This document shows, one piece after another, positions 44,700-51,971 of a stretch of 64,000 nt of DNA. Location of the stretch: positions 1 to 64,000 of the forward strand of contig CAZCDS010000032.1 in assembly GCA_964497585.1 (NCBI GenBank), read 5' to 3'. The position numbers were made by a program, and so were the translations under genes. The notes below the pieces were generated by a model, which saw only the letters and a program-made list of their open reading frames with translations, ran no database searches and was not told where the DNA came from. The stretch is from CAZCDS01 sp964497585. Its GTDB lineage: Bacteria; Desulfobacterota; Desulfomonilia; Desulfomonilales; Desulfomonilaceae. Position 1 is the first letter of the stretch. The number at the start of each line of letters is the position of its first letter.

Positions 44700-44855
44700 A
44701 ATACGAGCTTTTTCTACGACGTGACGAAGGTCTTGCCTATATCGAGTGTTGAGGGAGGAGATAAGGGGGGGCTTTTCGGGGTCAGGGGAACCAACCAGCG
44801 ACTGGTACGAGCCCTAAACTCCGACGATGGGAAGACCGCCGCATGATTCCGGTTG
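44700..44855 (+). repeat. IS tail repeat, third copy
   Basis: A tail-only copy of the noncoding IS end: GCTTTTTC...GACG-AGGTCTTGCC early, GGGAAGACCGCCGCATGATT at the end. It is in tandem with the C2 tail, immediately before the DUF2007-type gene. Confidence 0.5.
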
Positions 44856-44877
44856 AAAAGACGGTGGATAAGACACG

Positions 44878-45714
44878 ATGAATCTCGACGACTTAGTAGT
44901 TGTAAGGACCTATGCGGGCGAAATGGAAGCGAGCATTGCCGCTTCACGCCTCGGATCAGAAGGTATAGAAGCGCACATTCACAAGGACGACGTTGGAGGG
45001 GCGTATCCGCCGCTGCAGATGTCGGGAGGCGTAAGACTTCTTGTCAAGCCCGACGACCTGAAGGCTGCGGCAGAGATTCTCAGTAAAGCGGAGCAACACT
45101 CCCGAGAATTTGAACCGTTGGAAGAACAGGAAGCCGACAAGAAGACAAAATCAAGGCCCGTCGTCATGCTTCGAAGAAGCTTTTTGTTTTTGGCGGGCCT
45201 GATGGTAGGGTATTTCTTGTCGCCTAGGAGAGATCGGAGCAATTACAGCGGGGTGATGAAGGAGGATTGGAAGAACGGAAAACCCGGCGCATTTGCTCAT
45301 TACGTCAAAGGCCAACTCAGACGTGTGGAAGAAGACCGTAATTACGACGGTAAACCCGATGCCTGGTTCAAGTATACGGTAGGCAAAATACGCGCCGCTG
45401 AATATGACGACAACTTTGACGGCCACCCGGATGGATGGGTAACATACGAGGATCGTTTCAATTATGTAATGAGGTACGACACCGATCTTGACGGGAAACC
45501 GGATGCAACGGTTTATTACGTCAATGGGATGAGACAAAGGACGGACTGGTATCCCGGTAATTCCCCCATTATCGAGCGAAGAGAGCTTTATGTGCACGGC
45601 CTGCTCAAGGAAAAGCTCGTCGATACTGACGGGGACGGCTATTTTGATCTGAAGATCACGTATGATCCGTATGAGAGACCGATCAGCGAGACCAAGGTCA
45701 GAATTCCAAGCTGA
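44878..45714 (+). CDS. DUF2007-type membrane protein with Ca-loop-like repeats
   Basis: 278 residues. Residues 1-70 look like the DUF2007 domain (VVVRTYAGEMEASIAASRLGSEGIEAHI, then RLLVKPDDLKAAAEIL), often called putative signal-transducing. One membrane helix lies near 103-118 (SFLFLAGLMVGYFL). The C-terminal half contains four D-x-N/D-x-D-G-type loops: DRNYDGKPD, DDNFDGHPD, DTDLDGKPD and DTDGDGYFD, each followed by an aromatic beta strand. Such loops bind Ca in EF-hand- or dockerin-like repeats. I do not recognise the complete protein. The ribosome site is weak. Confidence 0.75.
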   Translation: MNLDDLVVVRTYAGEMEASIAASRLGSEGIEAHIHKDDVGGAYPPLQMSGGVRLLVKPDDLKAAAEILSKAEQHSREFEPLEEQEADKKTKSRPVVMLRRSFLFLAGLMVGYFLSPRRDRSNYSGVMKEDWKNGKPGAFAHYVKGQLRRVEEDRNYDGKPDAWFKYTVGKIRAAEYDDNFDGHPDGWVTYEDRFNYVMRYDTDLDGKPDATVYYVNGMRQRTDWYPGNSPIIERRELYVHGLLKEKLVDTDGDGYFDLKITYDPYERPISETKVRIPS

Positions 45715-45953
45715 TGTTCGGTTTTTTCCGACAAATTGAACTCAGCGCCGACCTTCGGGGAAGGTTCATGATGCACAATCCGAGAAACGCTCTTACCCTA
45801 AATCTATATGATTATGAGGGGACATGCTTGTACGGGTGGTGTGTGAGGGAATTTGACAAGAATATCCCGACCCTCAACCCTCTCCGTTTCAGAAAATCGT
45901 TCAGAATTGATTATGCAAGTCCTGAAGCAATTTCTCGTATAGATTCTCTTTGA
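45714..45953 (+). CDS. Uncertain small ORF overlapping the DUF2007-type gene
   Basis: 79 codons that begin at the last base of the DUF2007-type gene (TGATG). Not recognised (MFGFFRQIELSADLRGRF...). The stop falls inside repeat A copy 2 (start near 45938), so it could be a chance frame running into the duplicated segment. Coupled start is the only supporting evidence. Confidence 0.25.
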   Translation: MFGFFRQIELSADLRGRFMMHNPRNALTLNLYDYEGTCLYGWCVREFDKNIPTLNPLRFRKSFRIDYASPEAISRIDSL

Positions 45954-46157
45954 ATCCGGAGACCATGCGGGGTCGCACCCTGAAAACGACCCTATCAACT
46001 TCCCGGTTGCCGTTGCGTATACCTTAATCGTGCCTCCATCATAGGGTGTAAACCAGAAATACCTGGATTCCGGGCTGAACATGGCCATTCCTTGGTCGAA
46101 CTTGATGATCTTGCCGTCTTTCATTCGGAAGAATGCATTCGAAGAGTCCGCGCTGGG
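45938..46157. repeat. Repeat A copy 2 (PD40 gene fragment)
   Basis: Direct repeat of 37157-37376. On the minus strand it still encodes the FSPESRYFWFTPYDGG and VYATATGKLIGSFSG segments but lacks the gene's N- and C-terminal parts, so it is a broken copy. It runs straight into repeat B copy 2. Confidence 0.9.
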
Positions 46158-46363
46158 CCTACGATATGCCGTGGAAGCCGTTTGCACGAATTCGGTGAAC
46201 GCGTGATCCGGGTACTTACCATACGCACTTCTTGTTGCGTGAGCAATGGTAAGGCCGACATCTTGTCGGTCCGTGTCAGGATCGGTTTGTCGACTGAGTT
46301 CTTGGATGCGAGAAAGGCCTGAGTGTCCGACCCGCACCTCGGACAAAAGAATCAGACCTCAGG
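46157..46363. repeat. Repeat B copy 2
   Basis: Copy of 37806-38010 (starts GCCTACGATATGCCGTGGAA). It ends six bases before the stop codon of the dynamin-like gene. Confidence 0.85.
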
Positions 46364-46368
46364 GGTTG

Positions 46369-48195
46369 TCACTCCTGAAGTGCAGAGCAGATTCGTGTCA
46401 AATCGGTGGCTGCCGCCTCGAACCGTGACACATCACGGGCGATTGCTTCCGCGTGTTCCTTCCTTTTACGATACGCGACCTGAATAGCGCCATGCGTGGC
46501 TTCAATAGTTTCCTGGAATCGCTGGTCGAGAGTCAAACCAAAACGGCGAAATGAATCATTCAGATTCTGAAGGGTGGCCCATCGCAGATTCTCGACATTG
46601 TGCTTGACCAACGCATCTATCAGCCGGGATAAACGCTTCTTCAGACGCGTGATCCTCATGGCTGCAGGGAGAAGCTTATCCAGTGCCTCTTCGGGAACCA
46701 CGATGGGAAGGGTGGGCACTCTCTTTCGCAGCACCCAGTACGGCCGACGCTTCATTTCAAACGCTTCGAAACTTTCCGGCGCATGATAGGAGATGTCGAA
46801 AAGCTCTGCCGCAGCCTTGCGGATGCGTTCGATCAGGTCGTCGGCCCGACGTTGGTGGGGACGGAGAGTCTCAGTCACATGAAGCCCAAAACTCTGGGAC
46901 ACCCCTTCAGCCGAGGCTTGAAAGAACGAGGTGACTTCTTCAGACAAACTCTGGAGAATCGCCTGTTCGGAGATGTCGCCCTCCTTCATGGCATCGAATG
47001 AGGCTTCGACCACACGCTCGAGATGCGCGGCAGATGGTTGACGCAGAGCTTCTGCCTCTTGCTCCAGCCGTTCGAGAGTACGCTTTCTATCGCCTCCCAG
47101 GAGGTCTTGAGCTGCAATCCGTTCACCCTCGGCATTTTTCAGTTCCCTGGCGAAAACCTCAAGTCGTTGTTCAAGGTCTTCCAGCGGCATCTGCAACGAT
47201 TTGATGGACAGTCTCAACCGCATGAGCGAATCTTCGATCACGTCACGGGCTTTTCGCCCCAATGCTTCGAGAAGCGTTTTTGTCTTTTCGGACGCGAGAA
47301 AGTGGACGAGGTGGTTTTCAACGCCGTGGAGGCCGCTCTCTGTCCAGAGTTGAGCATCGTCAGAGAGCTTTGCATCCAATCCTCGCCGGGCGGAAACGCA
47401 GAAGATGGGCAAATCGTCGGCTGCCCCCATCTTCTCGGCAAGTACCTTCCTGAAAAAGGCGAGAGCCGCGTCCCTTTCTCCTTCGTTCAGGTAATCCACT
47501 TTGTTGAAGATGAAGAACAACCGGCCTATTCTGGACTTCACCTCCTTGAGGAATTCCGCTTCCACTTCGGTCAGGGGCGGGTCAGCCGAGACCACGAACA
47601 GCGCTGCATCGCATTGGGGAAGAAAATTGAGCGTCGCTTCGGTATTGTGCGTGAACGTGGACCCAATGCCCGGAGTGTCGATCAGAACGACGCCGTGCTG
47701 GAGAATCGGCGCGGGATGCAAAATTTCAACTTGCGTTATGCCAAGCTGGTTTTTCGGGTTGCCTTCTTCGGTAACAAAGCCCTGAAGTATTGTGACCACT
47801 TCTTCCACGGTCTTGCCCGAGAACTCCTTCGCAGGCCTCTCATCCTGATAACAAACGCGGATGCGCATATCAGGCGCATACTCCAGAAATGTGGGAATGG
47901 CTGTCAGGGGAACAACCGAGGTCGGTAAGATAGCCTGTCCAAGGAAGGCGTTCAGCAAGCTACTCTTGCCGCGCTTGAATTGCCCCAGGACGGCGAGGTG
48001 GAAGCGCCCTTCCTCCAACCGTGTCCGAAGCGAGACGAGCCCGTCTCTGTCTCCGTAGAAGTCAGGACCCAGGCCCTCCAGGTTCCTGATTGCTTCTCCG
48101 AGAAGAAGCTGAAAATCCACGGAAGCCCGTGAACTGTGATCTCGTGCCCGGAGCGGGTTCTCTGTATCAGCAAGCCGGGATGTCGGGGAATCCAC
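46369..48195 (-). CDS. Bacterial dynamin-like GTPase under a fluoride riboswitch
   Basis: 608 residues from a GTG at 48195 with AAGGAGGGG four bases upstream. GTPase motifs: G1 GQFKRGKSS (71-79), G2 Thr in VPLTAIPT, G3 DTPG (173-176), G4 NKVD (231-234). Residues 330-600 are a long alpha-helical stalk with heptad-like segments (RLEVFARELKNAEGER, RITRLKKRLSRLIDAL), matching the dynamin_N family. The hydrophobic paddle is weak, so membrane contact may be peripheral. These GTPases remodel or protect membranes. Transcript leader at 48196-48366 holds a fluoride riboswitch and its own terminator. No gene follows it on this strand, so it seems to be the only target. No crcB/fluc transporter lies in the window. 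Confidence 0.9.
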   Translation of the reverse strand: MDSPTSRLADTENPLRARDHSSRASVDFQLLLGEAIRNLEGLGPDFYGDRDGLVSLRTRLEEGRFHLAVLGQFKRGKSSLLNAFLGQAILPTSVVPLTAIPTFLEYAPDMRIRVCYQDERPAKEFSGKTVEEVVTILQGFVTEEGNPKNQLGITQVEILHPAPILQHGVVLIDTPGIGSTFTHNTEATLNFLPQCDAALFVVSADPPLTEVEAEFLKEVKSRIGRLFFIFNKVDYLNEGERDAALAFFRKVLAEKMGAADDLPIFCVSARRGLDAKLSDDAQLWTESGLHGVENHLVHFLASEKTKTLLEALGRKARDVIEDSLMRLRLSIKSLQMPLEDLEQRLEVFARELKNAEGERIAAQDLLGGDRKRTLERLEQEAEALRQPSAAHLERVVEASFDAMKEGDISEQAILQSLSEEVTSFFQASAEGVSQSFGLHVTETLRPHQRRADDLIERIRKAAAELFDISYHAPESFEAFEMKRRPYWVLRKRVPTLPIVVPEEALDKLLPAAMRITRLKKRLSRLIDALVKHNVENLRWATLQNLNDSFRRFGLTLDQRFQETIEATHGAIQVAYRKRKEHAEAIARDVSRFEAAATDLTRICSALQE

Positions 48196-48240
48196 GCAAC
48201 CCCTCCTTGGCGAGAGTTGAATCCGCGGGCGGTGCGCCCC

Positions 48241-48269
48241 AAAAACAAAAAACCCACCAACCGGTGGGT
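48241..48269 (-). terminator. Riboswitch expression platform: terminator with competing antiterminator
   Basis: On the minus strand ACCCACC (48269-48263) pairs with GGTGGGT (48258-48252) around a GGTT loop, followed by TTTTTTGTTTTT-like U-tract at 48251-48241. CGGTGGG at 48292-48286 can pair perfectly (7 bp) with CCCACCG at 48268-48262, which is the 5-prime arm of the terminator. The antiterminator arm itself could be sequestered in a hairpin with CCGTAA and TTGCGG just after the aptamer. So aptamer state should choose between read-through and termination, as in known fluoride ON switches. Confidence 0.85.
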
Positions 48270-48301
48270 GTCTTAAGGCCGGGCTCCCACCGCAAGGTCT
48301 T

Positions 48302-48356
48302 TACGGCAGGAGTCATCAGCCCATCACGAGCATTTTAGGGGGACTCCATCCCCTCG
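48302..48356 (-). promoter_or_regulatory. Fluoride riboswitch aptamer (crcB motif)
   Basis: The minus-strand sequence from 48355 matches the crcB aptamer layout: GGGG-AUGGAGU-CCCC (P1 arms at 48353-48350 and 48342-48339), a UAAAA linker, P3 GCUC/GGGC (48331-48328 with 48322-48319), then GCUGAUGACUCCUGCC. The P2 pairing GGAGU (48347-48343) with ACUCC (48313-48309) is exact, and the conserved UGAUG and AUGG strings are in place. It lies just downstream of a near-consensus promoter and upstream of the terminator/antiterminator. Known members bind fluoride with three Mg ions and turn expression on. Confidence 0.92.
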
Positions 48357-48366
48357 GAATGATGAA

Positions 48367-48394
48367 ATTATGAAGGATTACCGGAGAAAGTCAA
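48367..48394 (-). promoter_or_regulatory. Sigma70-type promoter of the riboswitch-dynamin transcript
   Basis: On the minus strand TTGACT (48394-48389), a 16-base spacer and CATAAT (48372-48367): both five of six to consensus. Transcription would start near 48360, right at the aptamer. Confidence 0.75.
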
Positions 48395-48945
48395 GCCGAA
48401 TAATCGGTTGGGATAGGCGACCTGTTCCTCCGCGGCAATCACTGCATGGCTTAACCTTAGTGCCGGCATTCGAAAATCCCGTGTGATATTCTCGGCGCTC
48501 AAGGCTGCTTCGTGGGCCCGCTCCTCGCAACGGCATTCCTCCGAACCTGTCATTGAGGCTCCGGGCGTGAACCGGATAGAACAATGTCTTTCATGTAGGT
48601 TCACGGCAAATACGTGACTGAAGTTCCGAAACGCTGCGCTGAGCCGGGCCTCGATGCTGTCGAGTCAAGGACCGGCAAGATGCCGGTCCTACGGTTCGAA
48701 GATGAAAAACCCTGCGTGTTGTCTCGAGCGTGGAAAGGAGCTGGCCCAGGGCTACTGGACAGACATGCAGAAGGCCTCAAATCTTCTCTGCTGCTCTGGG
48801 TGTTGGATTCCTTACTTATCTCTTCCTGTTGTCTTAATGCCTTTGTGAAGGAAACTTCTTTCCGTGGTTCTCGTTGACTCGCCTGCTGATCACGCAGTAT
48901 GGTGCTTACATGCTTACGCACGAGGGACCGGGTAAGGGGGCGATC
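48395..48945. other. Intergenic region upstream of gcvT
   Basis: 550 bases without a supported gene. A REP-like palindrome GGACCGGCA-AGA-TGCCGGTCC lies at 48669-48689. I searched by eye for a glycine riboswitch and saw no convincing match. Confidence 0.5.
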
Positions 48946-50220
48946 ATGACAGGCGAAGAACTGAAGACGCCGCTTCACGGATGGCATGTCGATCAGGGAG
49001 CCAACCTCGTCGACTTCCACGGTTGGAACATGCCGCTCTGGTATCCGTCCGGAGCAGTCACGGAACATCGCAGGGTGATCACCAACGCGGGGCTGTTCGA
49101 TACGAGCCATATGTCGGTGGTGCTGGTTACAGGACCGGATGCGTTTGACCTGCTGCAGCTCTGCGTGACCAAAGACCTCGGTGCGTGCATAGGAAAAGCC
49201 AAACGGCCTCTGGGTCCGGGCGATTGTGTGCTCGGCGCTTACCTCGACGACGGCGGCAGATGCATTGACGATACCGTTGTCTTTCGGATCGCGCCCGAGG
49301 TCTTCGCGAGTGTGGTCAACGCGGGCATGGGAGCAGAAATCGCGCGGCATCTCGAATCACGCAAAGGTCCGCGGGACGTGCTGATTTCCGATCTCACCGG
49401 CAAGGTGGGCAAGATGGACCTGCAGGGACCGGATTCCGCGCGGATTCTCATGAAGGTCCTCAATGACGCGGACCAGGTTCTCTCGGACATGGAGTACTTT
49501 ACCTTCAAGGGCCATTTCGACGGGGGCTCTCCGGAAGCGATGGTTTTTCTTGCAAACGGCTGTCCGGTGCTGCTCTCTCGTACGGGCTACTCCGGTGAGT
49601 TCGGCTTCGAGATCCTCATCGAACCGGATCGGCTCGTTGAAGCCTGGGAGTTGATCCTCTCCGCGGGTGAAGAATTCGGACTGATCTCCTGCGGGCTCGC
49701 GGCCCGGGATTCGCTCCGTGCCGGCGCAGCGCTTCCGCTCTCCCGCCAGGACATCGGACCCTGGCCCTTCATCAATCATCCCTGGGAGTTCACCCTCCCC
49801 TTCAACGAGACCGGAACGGGCTTTACCAAGGCGTTCATCGGCGACGGAGTCCTTGCGCTCAGGGATCGAGCCGAGCACACCTATCCATTCGTTGGATTCG
49901 ATCCGCGGAAGGTCTCGACAGGCGATCCGGCAATTGTGCTAGACTCGACGGGAAACGAGATCGGCGTGGTGACGACCTGCGTCGCGGACATGGCCATCGG
50001 TCGCCAAGGGGACAGGATATTCAGCATAGCAAGCCCGGACAAGCCGGAAGGCTTCAGCCCCCGGGGCCTCATTTGCGGATTCGTGAGGGTCAGGTCAACG
50101 ACGGCTCCCGGTCAGACAGTGGAACTCAAAGACAACAGACGGAAAATCAAGGTGGTGATCGTCGAAGACGCCCGGCCGGACCGTACGGCTCACCGCCCCA
50201 TCAGAGAAATGATGGAATAG
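48946..50220 (+). CDS. gcvT: Glycine cleavage system T protein (aminomethyltransferase)
   Basis: 424 residues from MTGEELKTPLHGWH (AGGGGG five bases upstream; two upstream in-frame ATGs lack sites). Conserved: LVDFHGWNMPLWY near the N-terminus, VLGAYLDDGGRCIDDTVVF, ILISDLTGKVGKMDLQGPDS-like folate-site region (DVLISDLTGKVGKMDLQGP), SRTGYSGEFGFEI, and ARDSLRAGAALPLSRQDI. It moves the methylene group from the lipoyl arm of H protein to tetrahydrofolate. First gene of a four-gene gcv operon. Confidence 0.94.
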   Translation: MTGEELKTPLHGWHVDQGANLVDFHGWNMPLWYPSGAVTEHRRVITNAGLFDTSHMSVVLVTGPDAFDLLQLCVTKDLGACIGKAKRPLGPGDCVLGAYLDDGGRCIDDTVVFRIAPEVFASVVNAGMGAEIARHLESRKGPRDVLISDLTGKVGKMDLQGPDSARILMKVLNDADQVLSDMEYFTFKGHFDGGSPEAMVFLANGCPVLLSRTGYSGEFGFEILIEPDRLVEAWELILSAGEEFGLISCGLAARDSLRAGAALPLSRQDIGPWPFINHPWEFTLPFNETGTGFTKAFIGDGVLALRDRAEHTYPFVGFDPRKVSTGDPAIVLDSTGNEIGVVTTCVADMAIGRQGDRIFSIASPDKPEGFSPRGLICGFVRVRSTTAPGQTVELKDNRRKIKVVIVEDARPDRTAHRPIREMME

Positions 50221-50234
50221 AGGGAGGGAGACAA

Positions 50235-50639
50235 ATGAAGGAGATCAGCGAGCTGAACCTGCCTGATGACGTACGCTACACGTCGGAACACGAGTGGGCC
50301 AGGCCGGAAGATGACGCCGTCCGTGTGGGCGTCACGGATTACGCGCAGGAGCAACTTGGAGACATAACCTTCGTGGAGCTGCCGCAGATAGGGGACGCCT
50401 ATGACAGGGGCGACCAGTTCGGCACCCTCGAATCCACCAAAGCTGTTGGCGACCTCTTCATGCCCTTGGGCGGGGAAGTCCTCGCGGTGAACGAGGCGCT
50501 CGTGGAATCTCCCGAACTCGTCAACCAGGACCCGTATGCCTCGGGCTGGATCGTCGACGTCAAGCCCGAGAACTCCGGTGAACTCGAAGAGATGATGACG
50601 AACACCGAGTACCGGGAAATGCTGGAAGGGATGGAATAG
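50235..50639 (+). CDS. gcvH: Glycine cleavage system H protein
   Basis: 134 residues; GGGAGGGAGACAA precedes the ATG. TSEHEWARPEDDAVRVGVTDYAQEQLGDITFVELP is the classic lipoyl domain; the lipoylated Lys is in ESTKAVGDL. C-terminal VNQDPYASGWIV is normal. Carries the aminomethyl group between P, T and L proteins. The gene starts 14 bases after gcvT and the next gene starts directly after its stop. Confidence 0.97.
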   Translation: MKEISELNLPDDVRYTSEHEWARPEDDAVRVGVTDYAQEQLGDITFVELPQIGDAYDRGDQFGTLESTKAVGDLFMPLGGEVLAVNEALVESPELVNQDPYASGWIVDVKPENSGELEEMMTNTEYREMLEGME

Positions 50640-51971
50640 ATGAGGTACCTCCCTCACACCGAAGAGGATATTGCCTCGATGCTCGACACCATAGGTGTGA
50701 AGGACCTGGACGGGCTGTTTTCAACGGTCCCCGAGGATTGCCACAGGAGGACCGGGCTTGACCTGCCCGATCCGAGGACCGAATGGGAATTGACCGACCA
50801 CATGATCGAGATCGCGGCGACCATGGCCGTCACGCCCGAGTACACCTCCTTCATGGGGGCGGGCAGCTACGAGCACTACATCCCCGCGTCGGTCTCGTAT
50901 TTGATGGGCCGTTCCGAGTTCTCCACCTCGTACACCCCGTACCAGCCGGAGATGAGTCAGGGAACGCTCCAGGCGATCTATGAGTATCAGACCCTGGTGG
51001 CCCGTCTGCTCGGCATGGAGACGGCCAACGCGTCGCTCTATGACGGCGCGACGGCCCTTGCCGAGGCGCTCCTCATGGCCGTACGGGTGACCAGGCACAA
51101 GAAGGTCGCACTCTCCCGTACCGTCCATCCGCACTACCGCCGGGTTGTCTCGACCTATTTTCGATCCACAGGATATGAGATCGTGGAACTCGATTATCTG
51201 CCCGACGGCCGGTCGGATCTGTCAGGGCTGGGCAACGTCAATGATTTGGCCGCTCTGGCAGTACAGTCTCCGAATTTCTTCGGGTGCATCGAGGACCTTG
51301 ACGTCGCTGCGGGAGCCGCACACGATCGAGGCGCTCTCTTTGTCACCGCGTTCTCCGAGCCGCTCGCATACGGGCTTCTCAAGAGCCCGGGGAGCCTGGG
51401 AGCGGATGTTGCGTGCGGAGAAGGCCAGAGCTTCGGAATCCCTCAGTCCTTTGGAGGGCCGGGACTCGGGATGTTCGCCGGAAAGATGAAGCATGTGCGC
51501 AACATGCCCGGACGCCTCGTAGGACGGGCAGTGGACCTGGACGGACAGCGGGGCTTTGTGCTTACCCTGGCCACGAGGGAGCAGCACATCCGTCGTGAAC
51601 GGGCGACGTCGAACATCTGCACGAACAACAGCCTCTGTGCCCTCAATGCAGCCATGTATATGGCCTGCCTCGGGTCCGCCGGCATCCGGGATCTCGCGCG
51701 GCTCAATTACGACAAAGGTGAGTACCTCAAGGGAGCACTCGCATCAGCGGGATTCGAGATCGCGTTTGACGGTCCCACCTTCAACGAGTTCGCGGTGAAA
51801 TTCCCTCCCGGCTTCAAGACCAGGCACGAGCGGCTCTTGGACCAAGGTATCGTCGCCGGCCTCCCTCTCGTGCGGTACTATCCCGAGCTGGACGGGCACT
51901 ATCTCTTGTGCGTCACCGAAGTCAGGAAACGTGAAGAGATGGACCGTCTCGTGAAGGAGCTTACATCATGA
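50640..51971 (+). CDS. gcvPA: Glycine dehydrogenase (decarboxylating) subunit 1
   Basis: 443 residues: N-terminal half of a split P protein. Motifs: MRYLPHTEEDIASMLDTIG, FMGAGSYEHYIPASV, TPYQPEMSQGTLQAIYEYQT, NASLYDGATALAEA and GEGQSFGIPQSFGGPGLGMFA. The PLP Lys is in the partner subunit. It starts at the base after the gcvH stop (TAGATG), and its end overlaps gcvPB by ATGA, so all are translated together. Confidence 0.96.
   Translation: MRYLPHTEEDIASMLDTIGVKDLDGLFSTVPEDCHRRTGLDLPDPRTEWELTDHMIEIAATMAVTPEYTSFMGAGSYEHYIPASVSYLMGRSEFSTSYTPYQPEMSQGTLQAIYEYQTLVARLLGMETANASLYDGATALAEALLMAVRVTRHKKVALSRTVHPHYRRVVSTYFRSTGYEIVELDYLPDGRSDLSGLGNVNDLAALAVQSPNFFGCIEDLDVAAGAAHDRGALFVTAFSEPLAYGLLKSPGSLGADVACGEGQSFGIPQSFGGPGLGMFAGKMKHVRNMPGRLVGRAVDLDGQRGFVLTLATREQHIRRERATSNICTNNSLCALNAAMYMACLGSAGIRDLARLNYDKGEYLKGALASAGFEIAFDGPTFNEFAVKFPPGFKTRHERLLDQGIVAGLPLVRYYPELDGHYLLCVTEVRKREEMDRLVKELTS

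Noticed and set aside
45804..46346. 180-codon minus-strand frame containing the PD40 fragment
   Set aside because: It is a chance fusion of repeats A and B copy 2 with unrelated sequence; only the A part is homologous.
48395..48945. Glycine riboswitch ahead of gcvT
   Set aside because: A GGACAGA string occurs near 48757, but the paired stems and the conserved core around it are absent.
48601..49350. 249-codon antisense frame over gcvT
   Set aside because: Shadow of gcvT; no family features.
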